Shown one piece after another: positions 23,342-34,990 of a stretch of 59,976 bases of DNA. Both the position numbers and the translations under genes were made by a program. How positions within the stretch are numbered: position 1 is the first letter of the stretch; every line of letters starts with the position of its first letter. The stretch is from assembly GCA_032718475.1 (NCBI GenBank), contig JAUCBJ010004868.1, positions 1 to 59,976 on the forward strand, written 5' to 3'. This DNA comes from Nemertoderma westbladi (Eukaryota; Xenacoelomorpha; Nemertodermatida; Nemertodermatidae). Below the pieces are notes generated by a model that was not told the DNA's origin, did not search any database, and saw only the letters and a list, made by a program, of their open reading frames with translations.

Positions 23342-24553
23342 GGTGTTCGGACACTTCCCCCCCGGACACTTCCCCCCCGGACAGTTCCCCCCCGCTCAAG
23401 TAGGACACTTCCCCCCCGGACACTTCCCCCCGGACACTTCCCCCCCTGCGGACACTTCCCCCCCGACTGTTCTTAACTTCGCACATTCGTATTTTTCATT
23501 TTGTAAGGTAAACGGACCGCTTGTATCCAGATAAGTTGTATCCAATTTTCCTTTCGTAGCTCAGAAAGTGATCTTTTGTTGCATCCCGATTTTACATTTT
23601 ATATCCAAGTTTTATTTATGGGTTTTATCAATGCAATTACATCGTATTGTTTGCTAATCTTTAAACAATTAATTATATTAGATGACCTATAAATTCCATC
23701 CCCGGAATGATATACTGTTTTTATTAACTATAGAATTATAATAATTAATTGTTTTAATTATAGGTATTATTATGTAATAGTCTTCTTCAAATTGTAGCAG
23801 ATGGGGATGAATATTATTGTTGCAATCAAAATTATACCTCTCCAGGGTAAAATCGACATGCGTCGACCTGTATTCTGTGTATATTGATATATATATAACT
23901 ACTATACATACTATATAGATATTATACACACTACATATTAAATTTCCTGGTTACTTGCAATATTTTTAATAGGATTTTGTTGAATTATATAATATTGTAG
24001 TAATTTATATATTAAATTGGTTAACATTCAATACAGCTCCTACTTTAGGCTTAGTCAATTTATTATCTGATGATACAAACATGAATTAATTATTTCAAAA
24101 TGGTCTTAAGTCTCTCACGACGGGCACTCAGGGAAATGCCGGGGTCTGGGGGCGATAACCTCCAAGAAAAGAAGCGGGGGTTTGGGGGCGGCAGCCCCCA
24201 AGAAAAGAAGCGGGGGTTTGGGGGCGACAGCCCCCAAGAAAAGAAGCGGGGGTTTGGGGGCGGCAGCCCCCAATTAAAAGAAATTAAAAGAATTAAAGGA
24301 ATTAAAAGAAAAACAAACAAAATTTGACTATAAAAATGTTTCTTTTATAATTTTGAAAAAACTTGTCTAGATACAACTTGTCCTGTAACCATCTTTAACT
24401 TTTGTTTATTGCTTTGATGCACCCAGATTAATTTTAACAGTTTAACTGGGGGGGAAGTGTCCGGGGGGCAAGTGTCCGGGGGGGCAGTGTCCGGGGGGGA
24501 AGTGTCCTACTTGGGCGGGGGGGAAGTGTCCGGGGGGGAAGTGTCCTAGATCC
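23342..24553. mobile_element. 1.2-kb DNA element with repeated GGACACTTCCCCCC termini
   Basis: Both ends are arrays of GGACACTTCCCCCC, in opposite orientation: 23348-23465 on the left and about 24446-24546 on the right. They share the internal spacer CYCAAGTAGGACACTTCC. The 8-bp sequence GATGGATC occurs directly outside each end (23334-23341 and 24554-24561), a clean target-site duplication inside the LINE reverse transcriptase. The interior has no transposase, but holds a 36-bp G-rich tandem repeat. An 8-bp duplication is typical of hAT-type and related elements. Confidence 0.75.
24129..24272. repeat. 36-bp tandem repeat, about 4 copies
   Basis: Units contain CCCAAGAAAAGAAGCGGGGG followed by TTTGGGGGCGRCAGCC. 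The first unit is diverged. Both strands are open over the repeat simply because 36 is a multiple of 3. Confidence 0.85.
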
Positions 24554-26165
24554 GATGGATCTGCTACCCTGAGTCATGCCCGCCATATTAAACACATAAT
24601 AAACGTATCAATCACCAAGGGGGGTTTTTCCCCCAAAGATGAAAAGTAGCATAGGTGAAACCCATTTTTAAAAACGCCTCACGGACAAAGGATGCTAATT
24701 GCAGACCTATTTCATTACTTGCTATACTTTCAAAGGTAACAGAAAGTGTCGTAAATAACCAATTTATTGCATAATCTAGAAGAAAACAAACTAATAAATA
24801 AATATCATTTGATTTTTTTTTTGAATTTTGAATTTATTTATTAATATCCTCCATCAAACTAAATACAATACACATAGCTTAAATTTGAATTACAAGAAAA
24901 TTTTTTGGTGAGATGTACACCACCACACCCAGACTAATAATAGATGAGCTAGTGCTGCCAAGGTGGGGGGGGGGGGGGGGGGGGGGGTATGATGTGGGTG
25001 AAAGAGAATGAGTGAAAAAAGAAGGGAGGGGCCATGCTTGCAATCAATGGAAACTATTTTTGTTGTATCTAATGACTTAAAAAATAATTAAAATTGAAAT
25101 TGAAATTGCGCCGTATTGGTAGATATTAAAAAAGAACATGGAACTAAAGGGTGTTATTTTATTTATTTAGTATATATGTAAAGATACTCTGGTGTGATAG
25201 GCCTATAAATTAACACTGTAATTTTGTCCAATTCACTGAAATTTATTTAGTTCAATATATAATTATAAATTTGAAAATAGAAAATTTTTGTAACATGAAC
25301 GGAATGATCGTCTCGATTTCTTGTCCCTAATCTCTAACGGAACTGAGTTCCAGACGTGTGGGCCTCTGAAACTCAACGATCGTTCCAAGGATCATTCTGC
25401 ATATCCGCATGGCAGGCTATTCCAGCACCCAAACGGTGTTGTTGTTGTTTGATAATATGTTAAAAGATACTATTGATAAAGGAAAGCTAACTGGGATTGT
25501 GATGATTGACTTAAGTACGGCTTTCGTCAGAGTGCAACACATCTCCTACTTAGAAAACTAAAGTACCTGGGTACAGATCCTGTAGCTCTAAAATGGTTTA
25601 CATACCTTTCCGGCAGAGGGCAATATGTATCCATAGGCTCAACCAGCTCATCAAGACAGTCGATTGAAGTTGGTTTGCCACAAGGAGGTATCCTAAGCAC
25701 AACACTGTATACTACAAACACCAATGACTTCGATGGTGCATTAATGGATGACCCAATGGGTGAACCAATCACAGAAGCACACCCCTCAGGGATGAGCTCC
25801 CCTCAGGGAAATACGCAGATAACACAGGGATTACAAAGTGGGGAAGTGATGCCTTATCAATCTCGGAATCTCTTACCAAGACGATGAGCAATATACACCA
25901 ATGGTTAGCTGACAACTGACTATAACTATGAACCTGTCCAAAACGGAATGTATCCTTGTAGGTACCCACCAGATGCTGAAGAAGACGCCTACCCTAAATG
26001 TTAAATATCATGGGCTAGACATAGACATAAAGAACAAACTGTGTACAACATACCTTGGGTACAAACAAACTATAGACAACACTCTATCTGGACGAAATAC
26101 TGCTTTAAATATAATAAAGAATGGAAATGCACGACTCAAACTACTGTACCGCACCGGGAAAAAAT

Positions 26166-26787
26166 AATTAACTTATCATTATTTTATTGACATAATATCA
26201 TGTTTACTGGAACGTTTTTAATTTTTAAACGGATGTATTGAATATGTTAGAATCTTGTTTATTTAATTGCTGCCTTTTAAAACAGAGCTACCTAGATTTT
26301 TATTGATGCTTTTACATTTTTATATCTCTACAATAATAACATACTGTAGTTTTTACAATATGAATTGTATGTATGTGTTCATGTTTAGTCTGTTACTCTC
26401 ATCGATCGCCCAACATCTCTTTATTGTGTTTTTAAATAGGGAATCGGTACGCTTTAAACAGTTACAGTAGAACAATACTGTCACATTTTTTCGTATAATA
26501 TTTTATTTAATTTGACTGCAATAAACAATTACAATTACACGATTTAACACAATTATACACAGCTGTGTATTCCCTCCAACGTGGTGTGTGCTCCAGTTTT
26601 TTTAAAGGTGAAGTGCGTTTTGGGAAAAATGGTGATGGTATCAATCAAAGGAGAAAAGCTAGATAGTAAATTTTAAACGATCAAGAATATAATAATTTCA
26701 AAAGTATATTGTCAAAAATATTTAATCTGAAAGGTGGTCTCGGATTGTTTGTAACAATCGAATGTCCTCGTTTTACACCTTTCAACA
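26166..26787. other. AT-rich spacer
   Basis: No gene or named repeat is recognisable here. Confidence 0.5.
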
Positions 26788-26887
26788 GTAAGAGTGAGCG
26801 ACAATTTAATAAAATTGTTTTCTTCCATGAATTATTTATTAATCAAACACATAGCAAGTAGGTGTACACTATAACATTGCACTGTAT

Positions 26888-27070
26888 TTAGATGTCAATG
26901 GTTTCAATATTGAATATTACATCAGACTTGTAATCTTTAAAATGTATAATCATCTGTAAATTTGTTGGTCCTTCTTTTAAAACTTGATAGTGTTTTTCTC
27001 TAACTTTTGTTTTCTTAAAATTCAATTTTTCATATTGCCTTTCCTCGATATGCTTCCAACCATATTTCAT
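26888..27070 (-). pseudogene. exon-like segment ending DVIFNIETIDI (copy 2)
   Basis: The minus-strand frame ends in DYKSDVIFNIETIDI and a stop. A second segment, ending in DYTDVIFKIETIDI and a stop, lies at 30725-30814. Flanking non-coding DNA is also shared (26790-26945 versus 30625-30785). The two are therefore duplicates, and the change pattern keeps the protein end. I do not recognise the domain. The upstream part (KKTKVREKHYQVLKEG) is seen only in this copy. The hAT-like element at 27107-29088 lies immediately upstream. Confidence 0.5.
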
Positions 27071-27098
27071 TCCCGACGTCAGTTTTAACGTTTGCTCG

Positions 27099-29096
27099 AA
27101 TATAGTCAGTGCCGGATTAACCTTAAGGCATATAAGGCACGTGCTTTAGGGCCAGCCGAAAAAACGGGCCATTTTTTCTCAGCGAGTCATTCCTGTGAAA
27201 AAATATTTTTATCTGAAAAGTCCACATTTTTTCTCACTAAAATTTATAGAAAACAGAGCAAGAAAGTGCATCTTTCGACTACTTTCTATCCCTAAATTTG
27301 TGATAGAAAGTGCAAAATTCTAGCTCAGTCGACCGACAGGTGCTGTGTTATTAGTTCGAGACCTGATGGCAGGTAAGTAATAAAACATGGGCAGTAAAAC
27401 TTTAAAATGCTAATTAAGAACAGAGAATTTAATTTTATTTATTTGTGGTTATGCTCTTAAACTTTCTAGAACAACCAAATAATGACATACTGGATATACT
27501 GTACATAGTAAATGTATGGCGTGGAGATATGGTAGTGCGAAATAAATTTTTTTTTTACCGGAAACGAGTTTTATAAATATAGGCCCTAGTTGATAAAAAA
27601 AAAAACGTGTTAGAAATAACTTCTTGTCACTACTGTAATTTAATTTAATCGAAATTCACTCGATTTTGGATTCGATGGCATTTTAGGTGCAATTCCTGCA
27701 AAACCTAAAACTCTTTGGCAGCATAATTGAATTTGGTAAATTAAAATTAGTGATAAAAAGTGCTTATTTCCAAGACTGTTCTCTTATCGAAGAAAATTAC
27801 TTTATCAGAAAGTCCAAATATAGATCAGAAATATTATATCTTTGCACTAAGCCCACACTTTTGGTGTGTTATATTTCTCAGCAAGTCCTGTAAAGATAAG
27901 TACAACAACAACCACTACACCAAGGTGGAACCTAGGGCAAATAAATAACACATTCCCACGATCCGATCAAAATTGCTAAATGCCTACAGGAGCCAGTCAG
28001 CCTTAAGGGGGCCAACTATAACCCCCACAGAAATGAATTTTTCGAAAATTTACACAATTTTTTGTGGTTTGATAGAAGGGCTTTCATAAAAGGTGATATC
28101 GGTTTTCAATATTGAATTATTTGTTGACCTCAAAACTGCTCCTTTCAACAACATAATATATTGCTGATATTTATGACTCTCTGTATAAAACAACCTTTTT
28201 ATCAGTTTATCGATTTTGACTTTTTTCATCACTAAATTCCCTACTACTATTTTATTTTTTACTCAATTGCAATCAAACTTATATGAAAATGTTCAGCAGC
28301 TTTAGGACTGCTATCGTTGGGATCTTCGAGAAGAACCGATTTTGTAACTGCTACACTTTGTCTATCACAAATATTTGATTCCCAAAACATAGCTCGGACA
28401 TACTAAAACCCCCATAAATTTTTCAAAAACAACAAATTTTGTTCTAAAATTTTCATAGAAGGTAGCCTACATATCTAGGTCCATTTTTTCAAAGTCTTAT
28501 ACCAAGAACTTTAATGTAGGTGGTGGTATTACAGATCCTTAAACATGAGCTAATTTACATATAAATGCCTCAAAATTTATAGAATTTTTGAAAAATACCG
28601 ACTTGCTCAAAAAGTGCCATATTTTTCGAAGAAAAGGTTTATACTCAGTTTTCATAGTATATAAATGATCACAGATCATTGTGTTAATGTTAAAGTTTCA
28701 GAATAGTAGCTTTATAAATAAAACAAATAGATTTGGGGTAATGGTCCCATTAATATATTAAAAATTAAAGCGTGAGAAATTCTACCAAAACCATTATACT
28801 TTTTATAACAAATGTTTTATAGGCATAATATGCCGTTTAGTAAATGTTACAATTCTTGATAAAAACTATTTTTGCAAAGTACTTATTATTAAGGTACTTA
28901 GTACTTATTTGCACGCAGTCAGTCATATAACGAAAATACTTTATAATTCCTTCGCAAATTTTCACAATTTCAGTTGTTTTAGCAGCTTTTTCTTTTGAAA
29001 GGGTTTGCGGAAAAATATCAATTTTCGGACCATTTTTGGAAATTACTAAAATGTGCCTTAGGGCCACCAAAGGCTTAATCCGGCACTGAATATAGT
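27099..29096. mobile_element. non-autonomous hAT-like element with target duplications
   Basis: The element proper is 27107-29088. Its left end reads CAGTGCCGGATTAACCTTAA and the right end, reverse-complemented, starts CAGTGCCGGATTAAGCC. GGGCC and AAGGCAC words are also shared near both ends. The 8-bp sequence AATATAGT flanks both sides (27099-27106 and 29089-29096). CAGTG termini with an 8-bp duplication are hallmarks of the hAT superfamily. No transposase ORF is present in about 2 kb. A poly-A run and several short AT-rich open frames inside have no recognisable product. Confidence 0.85.
27318..27372 (+). other. possible tRNA-like (SINE head) sequence
   Basis: TAGCTCAGTCGACCGA resembles a Pol III A box, and AGTTCGAGACC about 30 bases on resembles a B box. 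No acceptor-stem pairing is visible. It lies inside the hAT-like element and could be the remains of a tRNA-derived SINE. Confidence 0.3.
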
Positions 29097-29489
29097 ATGT
29101 CTGAATAGTAGTGTGTCTGGCTGCAAGTCTTACATTTTGACGGACAAACCGCAGATGGTCCAATAACTCGAGAACTAAATGATATCTCGTTTAGCCGCTT
29201 TCAGATTTTTAACCCTCATTAAATTTTACCTACAGTAGTTGAAATAAAAATATCTGAAGTGTTAACCACTGGGAGAATACTCACTTCTCTCCCACACCCT
29301 TTAAGTAATAAATGAACAGTTTACAGTGGCAGGCTATAATCGAACCAAATTAACAATTACAGTTGGCCCCGAGTTTCTATCGATTTTTCGATTTTCCCTC
29401 TGAGACGATGTATTATAGCCTACTTCGACAGCTCTTGAAATTCAATAATGTGTCCTCCAATTGCATTTAAATATTTAGGTTTATTTTAA
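29097..29489. other. spacer, part of the duplicated block
   Basis: 29138-29215 is a diverged copy of about 18010-18095. In both places a GED segment follows a few hundred bases to the right. No gene is seen. Confidence 0.4.
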
Positions 29490-29843
29490 TCAGATATCCA
29501 TAATAATCTTCACAGTTTCCTCTAAGCTCGTCTTTTCGTTCTTTAAGTCATTGATTCTCTTTAATATGGCATCATCGGGTTTGAAAAGATCTGCAATATC
29601 TTCACTGTTCATGCCATCCCGAACATCAGATAGCAATTCGTTCTTATCACAAATATATTCCTTTGTCTTTTGGATGAGGCAGTACATAATATACTTGCGT
29701 CCAAGATCGTTAAAAGTAGTTGCTGAAATCTTCATGTAAGCCAGAACAAAATCCTCAACAAATGTAACTTGGTCATCTATCTTGAAAGGAATGGCTAAAG
29801 CTTTGCCATGCAAAGATCTTTTATGACTAGCTCTTAGGTACAA
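29490..29843 (-). pseudogene. GED domain segment, dynamin/Mx-like (copy 1)
   Basis: This segment shows the same GED pattern as copy 2: AYMKISATTFNDLGRKYI, MYCLIQKTKEYICDKNELL, then a final helix with NDLKNEKTSLEETVKIIMD and a stop. It is the closest GED to the intact GTPase gene (stop of that gene at 30940, same strand), so it could be that gene's true last exon, reached by splicing out of the ORF at 30940-32682. I cannot find a decisive acceptor: the sequence before residue GKALAIPF lacks a strong pyrimidine tract. It is therefore either an alternative terminal exon or a duplicate relic. Confidence 0.65.
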
Positions 29844-30039
29844 TTGAAGTTTATTCTTTAAGACATGTACAAGCCCTAATTTTTAATTGTTGTATTTAAA
29901 ACGCTATAGTTTTACACTCTTTATCTACAGTATGTTGTTCAATAATATCTATTAATTTATCCTCCTTGCAGCCTTTTGGCATCATCAGGATAAATTTAAA
30001 TATAATGCACAAAACAACTAACACCATCCTCGCCAACTA

Positions 30040-30555
30040 TTCTTAAACATGTATGGTCCTGTAATAATGAAAAACAGGGTCCCACAACAGCTGAACTGTA
30101 TCAAATTACCGACTTTTAAACTACTAACTAATATTCCTAACTTCTCCACTTTTAAATCTGCAGTTAAATCTCATCTCCGTGTGCAATGTAAAAATAGGTA
30201 CAATAGTCCTACAGTAAGTTATTAGTTTATTAATTATTTACTATTTATACTGTAATTACGTTTTATAATAAATTGTTCTGTACATTACATCTTTATCGTT
30301 GAGTCGGGCATTGTCACGCTCTCGGTAAAGTTGTACATGTACATAGTGTAATTACGTTTTATATTGGTTTTAGGTTAGCGTAGTGTAATATTGTATTTGT
30401 AACCAAGTAACATAAAGGACCCCCTTGGAAATAAGCTGCAAAGCTTTAGGGGTAATCCTATATGTTATGTTGGACAATACCTTTATACCGGTACATTGTT
30501 TGGTGTATTTGTTATTGTTTTTACATAATGTATAAATAAATCTATCTATCTATTC
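30040..30555 (+). mobile_element. LINE 3'-end fragment (CR1-like)
   Basis: 30090-30190 translates on the plus strand to a C-terminal pattern common in CR1-type elements (PQQLNCIKLPTFK, then FKSAVKSHL). A 3' untranslated tail with GGACCCCCTTGGAAATAAG follows, ending in a (TCTA)n microsatellite near 30540-30553. Only the end of the element is present. Confidence 0.6.
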
Positions 30556-30724
30556 ACTATAAGTTGATATTAATAAATGTCTGCATATGGTTGAGGTACT
30601 ATGGTACAAATAATTCGTCGCAATCCTGAAAGTGCGAACGACAATATACTAAAATTTTCTTACATAAATTATTTAATAATCAAACACAAACTAAGTAGGC
30701 CTACACAATTACATTCTACTGTAT

Positions 30725-30814
30725 TTAGATGTCAATAGTTTCAATTTTGAATATTACATCAGTATAATCTGTAAAGTTGTTGATGTCCACTTTTGAGTAC
30801 AAATGTGATCCCTC
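30725..30814 (-). pseudogene. exon-like segment ending DVIFKIETIDI (copy 1)
   Basis: The minus-strand frame starts after a stop and reads EGSHLYSKVDI, then DYTDVIFKIETIDI and a stop. It aligns end to end with the last 29 residues of the segment at 26888. It lies between the stop of the GTPase gene and GED copy 1, so it may be an alternative 3' exon of that gene. Confidence 0.45.
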
Positions 30815-30939
30815 TTAAAATATTAACCTTAATTGGGCATAAGGAACTGTAAGGAACTAACTGTAATGATATCATCGAGAAACTGTATCATTATCTTCTT
30901 GTAAACAAACGAAGAAGCGTTTCATAAAAGTCCAGTGTT

Positions 30940-33447
30940 TTAAATACAACAATTAATAATTATGAATAAAGCTCTGAAAACAGCATGCCACCACTTGTAA
31001 TGTACCGGACCGACTTTTATCTTTTTATCTTCACCAATGCCACTATGACCAGTACTAACAGCTGAAAAGTTGTCATCTTCATGCTGAGTTATGCTACTAG
31101 TATTCTCAGCATTCACATCATCGTTTGTCTCTAAACTTCTTACACTGCCAAGAATAATAGACGAATAAGCTCCACATGTCACTCCACCTTCAATATAATC
31201 CGATCTTGCTTCATTACTCAAATAATCATATTCATTTACATCAGTGTGTTTTCTTTTGGTATCAGAACCTCCATTCCGTCTTGATAATACTCCTTCACTG
31301 TAGTTTAAATATTCTCTGAAATCTGGGTGCTTTGTGTTTATAAAATGTTTTTGAGCATCAATCATTTGCATGATGGCGTTTTCTGTAACATCTTTGTTCT
31401 CTATGACATGTGAAATAAGAAGAGGTTTAAGTTTTTTCATTAGTCTTGGGTATTTTCCAAGGAATATCTCAGCGGAGTTATCCAATTCCATCTGTAAGAT
31501 ACTTGATATATTGCCAATGAGATCCTTGAATGGTCTCTTAAACCTCTCGGTCAGTTGCTTCACAGCTTTCCTAATCGGGATATTGTCCAACAACATGGTG
31601 TAGTTTACACCCGTTGAATTGATGATTGTGAATTGTATCTCATTGCGAAATGCATCGCGATCAGTTGGACGTGAGTCTCGCATCACTTTTTCAATTCCAA
31701 TGTCCACCTCTTCCTTTATTTTATGACCCCCCATTATTTTTTCATGGCATGACTCTGCATCATTTCCATACAACATCATTTTTACCTCATCTTCAAACTT
31801 TTTCATAAGTTTATTCAACAGTCTTTCACTTAGCTTTTCATTCATGTTGGTTTCATAGCCTAAATCCTTAAGTTCAGTTTGCATTTTTTCGATACCATCA
31901 TTCAAGGATAGCATAATTCCAGGCAACTTGTCTTTAAGAATCATTCCTAGCTCTTTGCACAATGTTTTGATAAGGTATGTGCTACCACAAATGCTGCGAA
32001 TGCCACGAAACTGAGTGTTCTCCTCGAACCATTTACATTCTTCTTCCAGACCTTCTGTTGGAGTCAGACCGGCATCAAGCTGTTCCTGTGTCCTATTTTT
32101 GACAGCGATGTATCCTTTTTTCAGTTTCAAAATGTTATTGTTGTTCTGCACAATGCTGATGAGATTTTTAAGCTCCGTTTCCCCATTTCTCGTATCTGGC
32201 TTTGTTATAACTCCGATTGTCCTTTTCCCTTCTTTGTCAACTTGACGGGCTATCCTAATAGCTTTAGATGTCTGAATGTCCATTGATGCTGAAGCCACAG
32301 CTAATATTAATGTGTTGGGTTGAGAAATGTGGTGCATTACCAACTCTTCAATGGCAGTGGAAATATCAGGGGGCACCTCAACAAAACCAGGAAGATCAAC
32401 CAGCTCTAAGTCAGGTACACTGGGTGCGAAAACTTTTAAAACAATTGGAACATTACTGACCATGTTGTTGTTTGCAGTTCTTTGTGTTGTTCTCATGGAA
32501 ATCTCATTCAATACTTCACGCCAATCCGGATTTTCAAATCGTCTATCAGATGTTTCCCATCTGTCTGCACGAAACTCTGCTACATCATTACCCCCAGTGG
32601 GCTCATGAACTAGTGACAGCACAAGTGGACACCTGGTTACCATGCCAGTTCCTCGAGGCAAAAAGTCTCTCCTTACAATTGCCTAAAACATAGGATTTAC
32701 ACAAACATGAAGAGTTGATCGATTTTAATACTGGAGCTGTGCTCGAGTTACTGCAGCTATTATTACTTTGTTTGTGGGTGGCTGGCTGGCTGTGTTTGTT
32801 CGAATGTTTGAATGCTAATAAAGTCTGTCAATAATGGATGAAATGGAACCAAACTTGTTACACATGGAGTCTATCAAAATTTTCGAAATTGCGCACACAG
32901 ACAAGACTTTTACAGTTCCTCTGTCTGCCACTAGAATTTGTCAGAGTTCCAGTTCATCCTGCTTAGCACGGTTTAATAGGGAAAATTAAAAGTTTCTTAA
33001 CTAATTTTCAGTGCAGATTAATATCCGTTTTATTATTTTAGTGATTTTTAGCCATAATTTTTTAGTGAATTTTTAAAGTTAATATTTTATTATTTATTTC
33101 ACTTCAAACATTTAAGATAAGTGTAAATTGAGGATGGATAGGCCTACATTGTTCCCCTTTTCCAATTGTTTCTAGCCAAGTAAATGTTTTCGAGCTTCAA
33201 ACCTATTAGAAAATGTTCAATAGTACGATAACAAATAATAATGTAGAAATACTATGTTTACCTCAATAATACTAGATTTACCACAGCTTTGCTCCCCAAT
33301 TACAACGATTCTAGGAAAGTTAAACTTGGTTTGGTGGTTAGTAACCTCATTAATTTTCTGTATCTTTCGAATGAGGTTCGATATCTCTTGCTGTCCAATT
33401 TCTGTATCATTACGAGAGTAATCTTCTGTATTAGATGGGCTCGTCAT
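30940..33447 (-). CDS. dynamin/Mx-like large GTPase (two exons)
   Basis: Large GTPases of the dynamin/Mx family assemble through a helical stalk. Mx members act against viruses; others remodel membranes. Exon 1 is 33447-33262 (62 codons) and exon 2 is 32682-30940. The intron 33261-32683 has a GAG|GTAAAC donor and a TATGTTTTAG acceptor, and it joins in phase 0 within the conserved block after the P-loop. The 642-residue product shows G1 GEQSCGKSS (residues 51-59), a switch-I PRGTGMVTRCP directly after the join, G3 DLPG, G4 TKPD and KKGYIAVKNR, followed by the middle/stalk region. The last ~100 residues are low-complexity with a hydrophobic end (ALFIIINCCI). No GED is in frame; GED-like segments lie downstream at 29490 and 22111. 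It resembles Mx most by the VTRCPLVL block. The frame is intact, so it is probably functional or was recently. Confidence 0.85.
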
Positions 33448-33984
33448 ACTTGTTAAAATAACATAAATATTATGATTGGAAATTTGTCAATCAAATGTAT
33501 TTTGAATAATTTACAGTATATTAACAATAATTTTTGAGTCATTTTTGTATAATGATAATATTTGTAACAATTTAATTTATTACAGTATACAGGAAATAAA
33601 ATATTCTTATACTGTAGACCTACAAAAATATATTTCTTATCGATACAAAAAATAAAATATATTTTTTATACACCAGCAATTAATGTCATAGATTGATGCA
33701 ATAAAAGGAAATAATATGTATACAATCTGTCGCGTGAGTAATTAATTATAAGTGAAAGGTATTTTGGTATGCAAACAGAGTAAGAGCAAACAATACGCAG
33801 TGTGCGTGCTGAACGGCTGAACGGAACAAACGACTTCATATTGGTACAAACAATATATAGCGATAGCAATAGCCATACTTAAATACACATGCATAGAAGG
33901 CAGTTTAAAGACAAGCCTCTTAAACTGATAATAACTGCGACCTCGACCTCTAAACCCATCTGGCCATGGCTATTTTACAACGTA
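33448..33984. other. region upstream of the dynamin/Mx-like gene
   Basis: AT-rich. It probably holds the promoter and 5' untranslated region of the minus-strand gene. No distinct motif is confidently recognised, and there is no other gene. Confidence 0.4.
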
Positions 33985-34029
33985 ATTGACCCGGGGGGGG
34001 GGGGGGGGGGGTACCCCATTTTAGAACTT

Positions 34030-34990
34030 TTTTTAGATCTTGGCTCAAAAATTACAATTTTGATGGTATAAGGATTTTCGAGGTCGCTCGTCACGATAAA
34101 ACTTGTTAAAAATATTTTCTGGCAATGCAACCATCATTTTTGGTGCTATTTTGGTCCCCCAGGACGAAAGGTACAAGTAAAAAAATGTCAAACTAAAATG
34201 TTTTGTGTTTGGTTTTATAATTCTGAACGTGTACGGGTTTTCGAGATCGCTGATCACGATGAAACTAGTTAAAAATATTTCTGAGAAATGCAAACCCAAT
34301 TTTGGTATCATTCTGGTACCCCAGAACGAGAAATACAAGTAGCACAAAATTATAATCTGTTAAATTTTGCATTTGGTTTTGTAATTCTGTAGCTATACTG
34401 GTTTTCAAGGTCGCTAATCAGATACAACTCGTTCAAAAGCATATGTGGTAACGCAACTCTCATTTTTGGTGCTTGTCAGGTAGGACGAAAAATACAAGTA
34501 CAGTACCGGTAGCAACACATATTTCCAAACGACAAAAATCTAATTTGGTTGGATAATACAATATTTTTGAGTATCATATTCGTGGTAGCGTCCCAGAAAA
34601 CCCATAATATCCAAAATTCAGGTTGATTTGGTAATGTTTTTTTTATTATAAAATGTGTGCTACAGTACTTGTATTTTTCGTGCCGCACATTGACATATGT
34701 AGCCAAAAATGCCCTAATCAACAAGGTACGATATATTTCAATGTTATATTCGTGATCAGCATCCCAAAAAACGTATATGGCCCTAAATCAATTTGATTAT
34801 GTGGTGATTTTTCACCATCATATTTGCACTACTTGTTTTATTCGTGCCACAGAGGGCACATTCAAAAATTACCAAAAATTTTCTCGAATGTTATATTTGA
34901 GTTCTATAATCGTGATCAGTGTCCAAAAAACCGGTTATATACCGCAAATAAATTAATTTTATGAGCCATAAAAAATTTTTGAAAATTTTA
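34030..34990. repeat. ~180-bp tandem units followed by inverted copies
   Basis: Three diverged direct units begin near 34030, 34205 and 34385. They share GGTTTTCGAGRTCGCT, a GATCACGATRAAACT-like word, CATTTTTGGT and ACGARAAATACAAGTA. From about 34640 to 34990 the same words occur in reverse complement (TACTTGTATTTTTCGT, CGTGATCAGCATCC). The whole is a large diverged palindrome, possibly the termini of a foldback transposon. No ORF is present. Confidence 0.55.

Larger units (their letters stand above)
23100..26165 (+). mobile_element. decayed CR1/jockey-like LINE
   Basis: Translations scattered along the plus strand are reverse transcriptase: DVNKSAGPDDLPP (23287-23325), NCRPISLL (about 24697), then GIVMIDLSTAF (25495-25528), VGLPQGGIL and YTTNTNDF (25668-25735), and C-terminal MNLSKTECILVGT (25928-25966). 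The run is broken by many frameshifts, by the DNA element at 23342-24553 and by an AT-rich stretch with poly-G at about 24795-25430. The catalytic YADD region is not recognisable. The 5' boundary is uncertain. Confidence 0.7.
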
